DNA from: Spirulina sp. CCY15215
Lineage (GTDB): Bacteria; Cyanobacteriota; Cyanobacteriia; Cyanobacteriales; Spirulinaceae
Assembly: GCF_016888125.1 (NCBI RefSeq)
Contig: NZ_JACSWA010000426.1
Coordinates: 1 to 53,378 of the forward strand
Reading direction: 5' to 3'
Length of the DNA stretch: 53,378 nucleotides
The notes beneath the pieces were generated by a model. That model was not told the DNA's origin. It saw only the letters and a program-made list of their open reading frames with translations, and searched no databases. Shown here in pieces: positions 1 through 7,759 of this stretch; within the stretch, counting starts at the first letter, position 1, and the number at the start of each line of letters is the position of its first letter. Position numbers and translations under genes: made by a program.

Positions 1-97
1 TGTTAAAAGTGCAATACAAAAGCACCCTAATTAAACAACTCCAAGGCGGTAGCGAAACTAATATAAAGCCGTCCTTATAGGACGGGGTTTCTACCCA
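1..97 (+). mobile_element. Probable right end of an IS200/IS605-type (tnpB) element, omegaRNA-like structured RNA
   Basis: Nested inverted repeats are directly visible. GGTA-GC-GAAAC (48-58) pairs with GTTTC-TACC (87-95) leaving a two-base bulge, and inside it CCGTCC (69-74) pairs with GGACGG (80-85) around the loop TTATA. A smaller stem GTGC (9-12)/GCAC (22-25) lies upstream. Such compact GC stems at the 3' side of tnpB elements form the element terminus and the scaffold of the guide (omega) RNA. No transposase or TnpB coding sequence lies inside the window; it would have to be before position 1, or this is a solo end. The structure stops about 10 bases before the STAS gene start, so the element would border that gene directly. 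A simple terminator or attenuator hairpin is the alternative, but there is no T-tract after it. Confidence 0.5.
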
Positions 98-106
98 ATT
101 TTTCTG

Positions 107-442
107 ATGAATTCTACCAATAAAAAAGTTAAAATCGTCGAACCTGCTGGGATTTTAGATGGAACAAAAGCCAGCCAATTTCGCAACGAGATCGGTGAAA
201 GCGTCAAAAATGGAGGTGCCGAGATAATTTTGATCGATTTTAAGGATGTCACCTTTATGGACAGTTCAGGACTGGGTGCTTTAGTTCTCGCTCTTAAAAC
301 TGTGAGAGCAGCAAGTGCTTCTCTTTGTATTTGCTCCATTAACGAACAAATTTCTATGTTGTTTGAGTTAACTAGCATGGATCGAGTATTTAATATTTTT
401 CCCGATCGCAAAGCGTTTGAAGCAAAATTACCAAATTTGTAA
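107..442 (+). CDS. STAS-domain protein (anti-sigma factor antagonist type)
   Basis: A 111-residue single-domain STAS protein of the SpoIIAA/RsbV size. The central signature FMDSSGLGALV places the presumed phosphoacceptor at Ser53 after Asp52, as in SpoIIAA. Proteins of this family bind anti-sigma kinases and are switched by serine phosphorylation; in cyanobacteria many act in partner-switching or two-component networks whose targets are not known. No partner kinase or phosphatase gene is adjacent, so the pathway cannot be named. The ATG at 107 follows the structured element at 48-95 almost directly, with no clear ribosome-binding site, so the native upstream region may have been displaced by the element. 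Confidence 0.85.
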   Translation: MNSTNKKVKIVEPAGILDGTKASQFRNEIGESVKNGGAEIILIDFKDVTFMDSSGLGALVLALKTVRAASASLCICSINEQISMLFELTSMDRVFNIFPDRKAFEAKLPNL

Positions 443-501
443 AGTAGCACTAATAAGACTACCGATTTTAAAAAGAGTCATTTTACAAGGAGTCAGATCG
501 C

Positions 502-535
502 AAAATCCTCTCTCGATCGTTCGGGAGAGGATTTT
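502..535. terminator. Bidirectional rho-independent terminator
   Basis: AAAATCCTCTC (502-512) pairs with GAGAGGATTTT (525-535) and the stem can extend by a wobble and a C-G pair; the loop contains CGATCG. A-rich and T-rich flanks make it work for both the STAS gene (ends 442) and the convergent Uma2 gene (ends 546). Confidence 0.8.
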
Positions 536-545
536 ATTTTATAGA

Positions 546-1109
546 CTACTCCAACAGCCAGCCAAATAGTGCCTCTACCGTGAGTTTAAAGTCCTTAGCA
601 AAGGGAAGTACGGGAAGAACTTGGTGAGGTTCGTCAAAGAGTTTAACTTGTTGCTGGGGGCGATAAACTAAGACTGTTTCCTCTCTCGGATCGATTAGCC
701 AACTCATTTGGGTTTGATGCTGCAAACAATAGAGAATATTTTTAATGACCCTAGTTTGACTTTGATCGGGAGAGAGAATTTCTATTGTCCAATCTGGAGA
801 TGCTCGAAAAACATTGGCAATTGTACCATCCTCATCGCGAGGAATTCTCTCCCAAACAAATATGCAACTATCTGGAACGATCGATCGCCCGCCAAAAGTA
901 CAGCGTAGTTCAGTAAAAACTCTGGCAACTTTAGCGGGCTTAAGAATAGCATTAATTGCGGCGGAGAGTTCACCTTGAATTACACTGTGTTTTCCTTGTG
1001 GCATTGGTTTTTGTATAATTGTCCCGTCGATGTATTCCCTAGCGGGTTTTGTTTCTGGGAGTTTGAGAAATTCTGCCAATGTTAGAGACTTGGGAATAGC
1101 TTGTACCAT
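546..1109 (-). CDS. Uma2 family (DUF820) restriction-endonuclease-fold protein
   Basis: A 187-residue Uma2/DUF820 protein, a family greatly expanded in cyanobacteria with a PD-(D/E)XK nuclease fold and no established cellular role. The N-terminal signature LTLAEFLKLPETKPAREYIDG is followed by the nuclease-like motifs PDSCIFVW, EILSPDQSQTR and SWLIDP. It closely resembles the Uma2 gene at 30381-30956 (both have KPMPQGKHS, LRC(T/V)FGGR and SPDQSQT), so the two are recent relatives; the third Uma2 protein, at 41916-42518, belongs to another branch. It stands alone between folC, with which it is divergent, and the terminator at 502-535. Confidence 0.85.
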   Translation of the reverse strand: MVQAIPKSLTLAEFLKLPETKPAREYIDGTIIQKPMPQGKHSVIQGELSAAINAILKPAKVARVFTELRCTFGGRSIVPDSCIFVWERIPRDEDGTIANVFRASPDWTIEILSPDQSQTRVIKNILYCLQHQTQMSWLIDPREETVLVYRPQQQVKLFDEPHQVLPVLPFAKDFKLTVEALFGWLLE

Positions 1110-1193
1110 AAAGATAAATCTCCAATGCGATCGCGCTCTATGAACTATTCTAATTATAAATCAAAGTAAAACAAATTCTCAATATAAATATTA

Positions 1194-2453
1194 ATGACAA
1201 TTAACGAGCTTCTCAACCCTTGGCAAAAATTCGGTATTAATTTAGGATTAGAACGCATTGAATTTCTTCTAAATCGTTTAGGAAATCCCCATCATTGCGT
1301 CCCGATCGCCCATATTGCAGGAACAAATGGCAAAGGTTCAGTTTGTGCTTATTTATCTGCAACTTTAACCGTTGCTGGCTATAAAGTTGGTCGTTATACT
1401 TCTCCTCATTTAGTTAGTTGGACAGAACGAATCTGTATTAATGAACGAGAAATTGAGTCTCAACAATTAGAAGCAATAGTAAAAGAAGTCATTGCCGCGA
1501 TCGCGCCAGAATTTCCCCCCACTCAATTTGAAATATTTACCGCCGCTACATGGCTTTATTTCGCCCGAGAAAATGTTGATATTGCCATCATGGAAGTCGG
1601 TTTAGGAGGGCGATTGGATGCAACCAATGTTTGTGATTCCCCTCTCGTTACTATCATTACATCTCTCAGTCGAGAACATTGGCAAATTTTAGGGGATACT
1701 GTAGCTGAAATTGCCAGAGAAAAAGCAGGAATTTTGAAACCAAATTGTCCGGCAATTATAGGTCAATTACCAAGAGAAGCAGAACCCGTTATTAAAGAAA
1801 GAATACAAACTTTAAATTGTCCGAGTATCTGGGTTAAACCCGCAGAGAGAATTGCAGAAAATCGAGCCAAATCTAACAAGATTGAATATGAATTACCTTT
1901 GCTGGGAGATGTCCAATTAATGAACTCCGCGATCGCGATCGCCGCACTCCAAGTCCTGCAACAAAAAGGCTGGCATATCTCTCAAGCATCCATCCAAATT
2001 GGCATCGCTCAAACACGCTGGTTAGGTCGCTTACAATGGACGCAATGGAAACAACAGAAAATCCTCATAGATGGCGCACATAACCCCGCAGCCGCTCAAA
2101 TGCTACGTCAATATGTGGAAACATTGAATACTCCGATCGCCTGGGTTATTGGCATTTTAGCCAGCAAAGATCAAAAAGGAATTTTAGCCGCATTACTACG
2201 ACCAGGCGATCGCCTATATCTCGTTCCCGTTCCCCATCAAGACTATACTGAACCCAAGCAATTAGAAACATTAGCAAAACAAATTTGCCCAGAATTACTG
2301 TTTTGTCAAACCTACTTCGACCTTTTTCCCGCACTGAATGAAGCAATAACTACAGATTATGGGGTGGTTTTAGGAGGCTCCTTATATTTAGTTGGCTATT
2401 ATTTGCAGAAAATGCGATCGCACCGAGACGCTTCTAGCATAAATACTTACTAG
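1194..2453 (+). CDS. folC: Bifunctional folylpolyglutamate synthase / dihydrofolate synthase
   Basis: A 419-residue ATP-dependent Mur-ligase-family enzyme that adds glutamate to dihydropteroate and folates in the cytoplasm. Visible motifs are the P-loop HIAGTNGKGSVCAYL near residue 40, SPHLVSWTERICIN, the metal-binding stretch MEVGLGGRLDATN and the C-terminal-domain motif LIDGAHNPAA. Length is normal for FolC. The start ATG lies in an AT-rich leader divergent from the Uma2 gene and lacks a strong Shine-Dalgarno sequence, which is common in cyanobacteria. No other folate gene is nearby, so it is probably monocistronic. Confidence 0.95.
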   Translation: MTINELLNPWQKFGINLGLERIEFLLNRLGNPHHCVPIAHIAGTNGKGSVCAYLSATLTVAGYKVGRYTSPHLVSWTERICINEREIESQQLEAIVKEVIAAIAPEFPPTQFEIFTAATWLYFARENVDIAIMEVGLGGRLDATNVCDSPLVTIITSLSREHWQILGDTVAEIAREKAGILKPNCPAIIGQLPREAEPVIKERIQTLNCPSIWVKPAERIAENRAKSNKIEYELPLLGDVQLMNSAIAIAALQVLQQKGWHISQASIQIGIAQTRWLGRLQWTQWKQQKILIDGAHNPAAAQMLRQYVETLNTPIAWVIGILASKDQKGILAALLRPGDRLYLVPVPHQDYTEPKQLETLAKQICPELLFCQTYFDLFPALNEAITTDYGVVLGGSLYLVGYYLQKMRSHRDASSINTY

Positions 2454-2604
2454 ATTGCGATCGAATCTTGAAGAAAGTCCGAAAAAATGAGAAAACTCGC
2501 AGAAAATCGAACAATTTCCGTAATTTGCCATATACTGAGTATCAAAACGAACTGTTATCCTTTTTAAAAATCATTTATTCCTTCTCAATTTTGGAGTGTC
2601 GGTC

Positions 2605-3438
2605 ATGTCGTCTACCTTTCAATTCCGTCAAATCGGGACTCAATTCCGCAAATCTTTAACAAAAGTCAAAACAATCGGGCAAAGTTGCGCGATCGGTATT
2701 AGTGCCGGGCTGATCTTCGGGGGAATGCCCGCCGCAGCCACAGACATCATCAATATTAAATATCAAGAAACCGAAATTACCATTCCTACTGGCTTTCTAG
2801 TCAATTTTGCTCAAACGGGAGAACTTCCTTCTGAGGTTAACAGCTTTTTAGAGAATATCAGTGAGGATATACCCTCAATCTTAAAGAATTTCCTAACTCT
2901 AGAAATTCGCCTCAGCCCGACTTTTGTTCAGGATGTCCTCGGAAGTTCTATTGGTGACTTTGTTCTTTTACAGGTCAATAAAGCCGTTAACACGGGTCAA
3001 GTTGATGATAATCTTGTCGGTCTGAAGGATGCGATCGAACTCTCTCTCGCAGGAGATAACCGCATTTCCCTCTTAGAATTGGTGCAACGTTATCCTGTCG
3101 ATACTCTCAATCTTGACTTGAGCGGGATGCAAACAGTTTACAATCAGGTTAGCAATTTTATGGTTCAGATCGAACCTGCTTTAAATATAGCAAGAAATCT
3201 ACTTGAACCTTTGATTTGTGACTGCGATAAATTGGCAGTTGATTCAGAAGGAAATGTTATTTCCGTCGAAAGTGGTGCGACTCTCGTTTCCGCAGAAACG
3301 GTCGAGAATTGCCGTGATGCTATGACAAACCTGTTGGAAAAAGATTCCCAAACCACAACAGATAATACCCAAGCCGATCGCGACGATGCAGACGACGCAA
3401 TTGTTACCGTCGAGACTCAAGCCAACATCGCCGAATAA
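2605..3438 (+). CDS. Secreted free-standing DUF1400-domain protein
   Basis: A 277-residue protein with an N-terminal signal-like segment (GISAGLIFGGMPAAA) followed by a DUF1400 domain, the module normally fused in front of cyanobacterial alpha/beta hydrolases. Shared landmarks with the other two DUF1400 genes here are the LKDAIELSLAGD / KISLL-like block and the following YP. No hydrolase domain follows; the protein ends with LLEPLICDCDK and an acidic Thr/Asp-rich tail. A GTG at 2596 is in frame, but GGAG at 2593-2596 sits 8 bases before ATG 2605, which decides the start. Function is unknown. It may be a regulatory or binding partner of the hydrolase at 5077-6669; that is inference. Confidence 0.75.
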   Translation: MSSTFQFRQIGTQFRKSLTKVKTIGQSCAIGISAGLIFGGMPAAATDIINIKYQETEITIPTGFLVNFAQTGELPSEVNSFLENISEDIPSILKNFLTLEIRLSPTFVQDVLGSSIGDFVLLQVNKAVNTGQVDDNLVGLKDAIELSLAGDNRISLLELVQRYPVDTLNLDLSGMQTVYNQVSNFMVQIEPALNIARNLLEPLICDCDKLAVDSEGNVISVESGATLVSAETVENCRDAMTNLLEKDSQTTTDNTQADRDDADDAIVTVETQANIAE

Positions 3439-3457
3439 GACAAACTCTAAACAAGAT

Positions 3458-3483
3458 GGGACGCGATCGCCCTTTCGCGTCCC
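3458..3483. terminator. Stem-loop between the two DUF1400 genes
   Basis: GGGACGCG (3458-3465) pairs perfectly with CGCGTCCC (3476-3483), with a HIP1 core partly in the stem and loop. No T-tract follows, so it may be an attenuating or RNA-stabilising stem rather than a true terminator. Confidence 0.5.
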
Positions 3484-3528
3484 GATATTAAACCAGCACC
3501 TACCTGAATGCTAAAGGAAATTGCACCC

Positions 3529-4188
3529 ATGTCTTTGTTATCGCGATCGCCACTAAAATCCCTAGCTCAAAAACTAGGTCAAAAAACAGTTAAAGTCTTC
3601 TCTGTGGGAGGGATGTGCCTCTTAGGAGCAGGAGCGAGCTTTCTCCTCGGTACTCCTCCCACCGAAGCCGCAGAACAAATTGTCGTTAGCTACGGTCCCA
3701 TTCAGCAAAGTTTTAAGGTTAAAAACTTAGAAGCCTTTGTTGAAACTGGAGAAATTGCTCGAGACGTAAAAATGCTCGTTCGCTATTCCGGTCAAGACCC
3801 AGAAACATTACGACGGCTGATGTCCTCAGAACTCAGTGTTGACTTTCTCTTTTTGTACGATCTTTTAAGTACCCTACCCGCAGAATACGCACTTTTTGAG
3901 TTAGGAAATATCATTCACACAAAATCTCACCGTGCCAATATTCAGGCTCTACGTTCCGCGATCGTTATGTCTGCACGAGATGATAACAAAATTAGTCTTT
4001 TGGACTTTTTCCAAAACTATCCCCTCGAGTATATGTACATTGACGGACAAAACTTAGCTCGCGTAGCTTCAGATGTTAACGGTATTATCAAGAGTGTGAG
4101 CGAATTTCTTGAAGTTCCTGTCGCTGTTATGCGGGATCTTTTAGGACCTTTGCTCTGTGAATGCGATCGCTCAAGAGTTGGACAATAA
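3529..4188 (+). CDS. Secreted free-standing DUF1400-domain protein (second copy)
   Basis: A 219-residue DUF1400 protein with a signal segment (FSVGGMCLLGAGASFLLG, then PTEAAEQ) and no hydrolase domain. Its core, ALRSAIVMSARDDNKISLL followed by FFQNYPLEY, aligns with the hydrolase at 5077 (ALRSALILASADEKGLTPL, then KKFPTSEI). The C terminus LLGPLLCECDRS matches LLEPLICDCDK of the previous gene, giving a shared PL(I/L)C(D/E)CD ending. AAGGAAA at about 3514-3520 favours ATG 3529 over the upstream ATG 3508. The gene is in tandem with the preceding copy and convergent with the hypothetical gene at 4253. Role unknown. Confidence 0.75.
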   Translation: MSLLSRSPLKSLAQKLGQKTVKVFSVGGMCLLGAGASFLLGTPPTEAAEQIVVSYGPIQQSFKVKNLEAFVETGEIARDVKMLVRYSGQDPETLRRLMSSELSVDFLFLYDLLSTLPAEYALFELGNIIHTKSHRANIQALRSAIVMSARDDNKISLLDFFQNYPLEYMYIDGQNLARVASDVNGIIKSVSEFLEVPVAVMRDLLGPLLCECDRSRVGQ

Positions 4189-4252
4189 AAAAGAAGAAAA
4201 AAAGAGAGGGAGAGAAGAGATGAAAATGCTTTTCCCCTCCCATCTTCCTTTT
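4189..4252. terminator. Weak stem and purine/pyrimidine tracts between convergent genes
   Basis: GGGAG (4208-4212) can pair with CTCCC (4237-4241), flanked by an A/G-rich tract on the left and CTTCCTTTTTT on the right. This could end transcription from both sides, but the stem is short. Confidence 0.35.
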
Positions 4253-4717
4253 TTAGCGCTTTTGACGTGCCATCTTCAGGAAAGAATCCATACTGGCTCC
4301 CGGACGGCGCTTGGCTTGAGTTTTGGTATAAAGTAAATAATCGGGAGCAAAAGTTGAGCCTTCCTCTTCACTGTCTGCTTGGGCTAGAGTGGTCGGTTTT
4401 TCAACTGCTGCCTTAATCAGTTCGAGCGTATCGGATGTACTTGGGTAAACTGCTGCCGGTGCTTCGGGTTGAACGGTTTCTTCTAGAGCCACAGCCTTTT
4501 TTTTGCCCTTTTTCTGACTAGATTTTTTCGTTCCACCTTTACTGGTTTCAGCTTCTACCGCAGGAACATCTTCCGATTTTTCAGCTTCGGCTTCAACAGG
4601 TTCTGGCTTTTCTTCTGTAGGGGGAGCGGAAACAGTTGGTTCGTTAGCAGAAGATGGCGAGGACTCTTCTAAATAATAAGACTTTCCTTGCAGCATTTTT
4701 TTGATATAGCCAATCAT
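4253..4717 (-). CDS. Conserved hypothetical protein with a disordered Glu/Pro/Ala/Lys-rich middle
   Basis: 154 residues. The N terminus MIGYIKKMLQGKSYYLEE and the C terminus FAPDYLLYTKTQAKRRPGAS-MDSFLKMARQ look ordered and conserved. The centre (about residues 20-115) is low-complexity, rich in E, P, A, S and K, with a lysine cluster KKSSQKKGKKK. No enzymatic motif or membrane segment is visible. A good Shine-Dalgarno, AAGGAG, lies 9 bases before the ATG on the minus strand, supporting real expression. The basic C terminus suggests binding to a nucleic acid or an acidic partner, but that is only a guess. Confidence 0.65.
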   Translation of the reverse strand: MIGYIKKMLQGKSYYLEESSPSSANEPTVSAPPTEEKPEPVEAEAEKSEDVPAVEAETSKGGTKKSSQKKGKKKAVALEETVQPEAPAAVYPSTSDTLELIKAAVEKPTTLAQADSEEEGSTFAPDYLLYTKTQAKRRPGASMDSFLKMARQKR

Positions 4718-5076
4718 GGTGAATTTCTCCTTGTTTATAAGTCTCGAACAACAGACAAATTAAGGCTTTTCCTCGAGGTGAGACGCTGGGAATCAGTAAT
4801 TTACCCTCATCGTGCTTCTCAACGCTAAAAATTCAAAAAACGCAATAAATCTTATAGTGAGTTTCATTTCAGCGCGATCGCCGCGATCGAAGTTACTTCT
4901 AGCCCAAAAATCTCTTTAAATAAAGGTTTTGAGATATTTTTCCCGCATCTTCCAGGGGGCATTCCTTTAGACTTCGTTCATATTAATTAATATTCTATAT
5001 GAAAATTAGTAATATTTTGTAAACTTTTGTAAAAGTATTTATACCTATTGAGAGAGGACAAAAAGAGATGACAAAA
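4718..5076. other. Intergenic region, 359 bases, no gene seen
   Basis: It holds the leader of the minus-strand gene at 4253-4717, a HIP1-rich patch near 4873-4890, a perfect 14-base AT palindrome at 4980-4993 and a tandem decamer TTTTGTAAAC/TTTTGTAAAA at 5015-5034. No coding frame or tRNA is apparent. Confidence 0.5.
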
Positions 5077-6669
5077 TTAGTTTAATTGCTCCCGAAGTAA
5101 AGATTTAACCAAACTTACGGGTATCTCTTGGCGCTGTAGGTGTCGGGTATAGTCAGCACTCAGGTAAGATTCATACTGAGAATCCCCCGCAATGTAAGCG
5201 CCGAAAAATGCTAAACCGAGGGCTTTCATATAATCGCGAGCGATCGCCGGATCGGGACCGATGACACGAGGAGGCAGGGCAATGTCATCAGAAGAGATAC
5301 CCAGGGTCGAAAAGTGAGTGCCACCTTTTAACAAAATAAGATATTTATGGAGTGTAACGAGAGCCGTAAAAGGTAAAATTTGTTCGGCTAATGCAGGAGC
5401 AACAGTATCAGCACTTCCCGTTACGATCGCCGTAGGAATTTGGATCGATCCCATACCTGCATCCCCAAAAACACTGCTGGTAATGGGATTAATCGCCATA
5501 ACTGCCGCGATGCGATCGTCGTGCAAGGTGTATTTTTTACCTGCAAGAGTCTGTGCCGGACATTGCAGTAAAAGAGACAAATTCAGAGAATAATTCTTTA
5601 ATTGACATTGTACCTCCAGTTGCGGAAAGTTTAACTCGGCTCCAGCGAGAGCCAGTGCCGTATAACCGCCAAAAGATTGACCGAGAACCCCGACGCGCTG
5701 TGAGTCCAGACGATGACCGTATTTTTCTGCCAGCCGATCGAGTAAAAATCGAATATCGAGGGGGCGATCGATGAATTCCCGAGGAGGACTGATATCTTGA
5801 ACCAAGCCTTTTGCTAAGTTTTGTAACTGTTGAGAATTACTGCCGGAATGTTCGGGGACAGCAACGGCAAAACCATGAGAGGCAAGGTGTTGAGCGAGAT
5901 AAGAGTATGTTTCGCGATCGGAGCCTAAACCGTGGGAAATAATAATTAAAGGGGAGAGTTCGAGATTGTTGCGATCAGGAAGATAGAGATCCGCAGGAAA
6001 AGCCCGATCGCGATCGCGATCGTTAAGAATAAGAGTTATTTTCTTGTAAGTAATCTCCCCAACTACTTGCAAATCTAGGGGGAAATCTCCCTGCACTGCA
6101 TCGGTATTGGACACTTCCGACTCGATCGCCGCGATCGCCTTTTGAGTCATTTGAATAGATCGACTCGCTTGGTTCAGCAGATCGAAAGCAGAAGCAGAAT
6201 TGAGCAAAATTTCAGAGGTGGGAAACTTTTTGATGATATTTAAAGGGGTAAGCCCTTTTTCATCAGCAGAGGCTAAAATTAGCGCCGATCGCAGAGCATA
6301 AAATCCCGACTCTCCCGATCGCGTTTGTACCACCTTGCCAAGGAGATTTAAAATGGCTTCTCCTTGGGTGGAATAGAAGAATTGCGACACCGCAACCGTA
6401 TCGATTTCGGCTTTGGCTGAGAGGACTTCCCTGAGTTGTTGTCGTTGATTTTTATCCAAGCGAGAGGTAAAGTCATCTAAATCTGGCGCGATCGTTCCTG
6501 CTTCGGCATAGCGTTCTAGGGATTCTCGCCTTAAGGTAAATTCCAGAGGACCGTAACGCAAAATAATTTTTTCGGCACTATAGGCTGGCATTGCCAAGGC
6601 GATCGCCAGATTAAAAGCCGTCAAACCCAAACTTGTCAAGCAAAAAGAAGTCGGCGATCGTTTTTCCAT
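5077..6669 (-). CDS. Alpha/beta hydrolase with N-terminal DUF1400 domain
   Basis: 530 residues from ATG 6669, which gives a compact signal peptide (MEKRSPTSF then a hydrophobic run to AYSAE); an in-frame ATG at 6714 would add 15 residues. DUF1400 covers about residues 30-190. The hydrolase domain carries IIISHGLGSDRETY (oxyanion region), the nucleophile elbow GVLGQSFGGYTA with the presumed catalytic Ser, and a late LKGGTHFSTL with the likely catalytic His. It is a predicted exported esterase or lipase-like hydrolase (dienelactone hydrolase/PAF-acetylhydrolase type) of unknown substrate. Tandem HIP1 cores near 6004-6022 encode an Asp-Arg run (NDRDRDRAF). It is divergent from argF and faces the two stand-alone DUF1400 genes. 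Confidence 0.85.
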   Translation of the reverse strand: MEKRSPTSFCLTSLGLTAFNLAIALAMPAYSAEKIILRYGPLEFTLRRESLERYAEAGTIAPDLDDFTSRLDKNQRQQLREVLSAKAEIDTVAVSQFFYSTQGEAILNLLGKVVQTRSGESGFYALRSALILASADEKGLTPLNIIKKFPTSEILLNSASAFDLLNQASRSIQMTQKAIAAIESEVSNTDAVQGDFPLDLQVVGEITYKKITLILNDRDRDRAFPADLYLPDRNNLELSPLIIISHGLGSDRETYSYLAQHLASHGFAVAVPEHSGSNSQQLQNLAKGLVQDISPPREFIDRPLDIRFLLDRLAEKYGHRLDSQRVGVLGQSFGGYTALALAGAELNFPQLEVQCQLKNYSLNLSLLLQCPAQTLAGKKYTLHDDRIAAVMAINPITSSVFGDAGMGSIQIPTAIVTGSADTVAPALAEQILPFTALVTLHKYLILLKGGTHFSTLGISSDDIALPPRVIGPDPAIARDYMKALGLAFFGAYIAGDSQYESYLSADYTRHLQRQEIPVSLVKSLLREQLN

Positions 6670-6756
6670 TTTCTCTAAAGTAATGGCTAAATTTGATACT
6701 TGTCGATCAGGCATTTACGGTTTACTCTTGACGGTTTAACGATTACTAATAAAAAA

Positions 6757-7683
6757 ATGAGCGTTAAGAGTTTACAGGGAAGAGACTTACTCGAGTTAGC
6801 AGATTTGAGCGCTGCGGAACTGAAAAATTTACTCCAATTTGCCGCCGATCTCAAAAGTGGCATTAAAAAACCAACCTGCCGAAAAGTATTAGGATTGCTG
6901 TTCTACAAGGCTTCGACCCGCACTCGCGTTAGTTTTTCAACGGCTATCTATCAACTGGGGGGTCAAGTGATCGATCTCAACCCCAAAGTAACCCAGGTGG
7001 GACGCGGTGAACCCATTTCCGACACTGCCAGAGTTTTAGACCGCTATCTTGATATTTTAGCCGTTCGCACCTTCAAACAAGAAGATTTAGAAACCTTTGC
7101 CCATTACGCCAAAATCCCCGTTATTAACGCCCTGACAGATTTAGAGCATCCCTGTCAAATTCTAGCGGATCTGCTCACGATCCAAGAGTGTTTTGGCCAA
7201 CTATCGGGAAAAACCATCGCCTACTTAGGAGATGGCAATAATGTCGTTCATTCTTTACTGTTGGGATGTGCCTTATCTGGGGTCAGTATTCGCATTGCTA
7301 CTCCAGCCGATTATCAACCCGATCGCGCCATTGTTGAGAAAGGTAAAGCAATTGCTATTGATGGGGCAGAAATTATTGTCACCTCAGATCCCGTCGCTGC
7401 GGTTGAAGGGGTTCATGCTCTTTATACTGATGTTTGGGCGAGTATGGGACAGGAAGATTTGGCCGAAGAACGTATTCCCATCTTTCAACCCTACCAAATT
7501 AATTCCACTCTCTTGAGTCATGCCGATCCCGAGGCGATCGTCTTGCACTGTTTACCGGCACATCGCGGGGAAGAAATTACCGACGAGGCGATCGAAGGAA
7601 AACAGTCTCGAGTCTGGGATCAAGCTGAAAATCGGATGCACGCACAAAAAGCATTGATGGCCAGTTTATTGGGAACAGATTAG
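6757..7683 (+). CDS. argF: Ornithine carbamoyltransferase
   Basis: A 308-residue enzyme that forms citrulline from ornithine and carbamoyl phosphate in arginine synthesis. The carbamoyl-phosphate motif STRTR, the HPCQ motif (DLEHPCQ) and the ornithine-binding HCLPAHRGEE are all intact. The frame is open upstream to 6700, but the family's N terminus (MSVKSLQGRDLLELADL) begins at ATG 6757. It is divergently transcribed from the DUF1400 hydrolase across a spacer of about 90 bases; no arginine-box operator was recognised. Confidence 0.96.
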   Translation: MSVKSLQGRDLLELADLSAAELKNLLQFAADLKSGIKKPTCRKVLGLLFYKASTRTRVSFSTAIYQLGGQVIDLNPKVTQVGRGEPISDTARVLDRYLDILAVRTFKQEDLETFAHYAKIPVINALTDLEHPCQILADLLTIQECFGQLSGKTIAYLGDGNNVVHSLLLGCALSGVSIRIATPADYQPDRAIVEKGKAIAIDGAEIIVTSDPVAAVEGVHALYTDVWASMGQEDLAEERIPIFQPYQINSTLLSHADPEAIVLHCLPAHRGEEITDEAIEGKQSRVWDQAENRMHAQKALMASLLGTD

Positions 7684-7690
7684 GCACAAA

Positions 7691-7736
7691 GGAAGAAGAA
7701 TGAAGAAAGAATAAATAATTTTCCTTTCTTCCTTCC
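7691..7736. terminator. Imperfect stem-loop between convergent genes
   Basis: GAAGAAAG (7702-7709) pairs with CTTTCTTC (7724-7731), and GGAAG (7691-7695) can extend to CTTCC (7732-7736). It lies between the ends of argF (7683) and the YdcF-like gene (7760) and is flanked by pyrimidine runs. Confidence 0.55.
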
Positions 7737-7759
7737 TTTCTTCTCCTATTACCGATTAC

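Noticed and set aside
91-450. Minus-strand open frame opposite the STAS gene
   Set aside because: It is a complete shadow of the STAS coding frame, lacks family motifs, and the STAS frame has an unmistakable domain.
2468-2659. Small plus-strand frame between folC and the DUF1400 gene
   Set aside because: Lysine-rich and AT-driven, overlapping the start of the DUF1400 gene, with no ribosome-binding site.
2605-4188. Whether the two short DUF1400 genes are truncated hydrolase pseudogenes
   Set aside because: Both have good ribosome-binding sites, intact signal segments and a shared designed-looking C terminus (PL(I/L)C(D/E)CD), so they read as complete small proteins.
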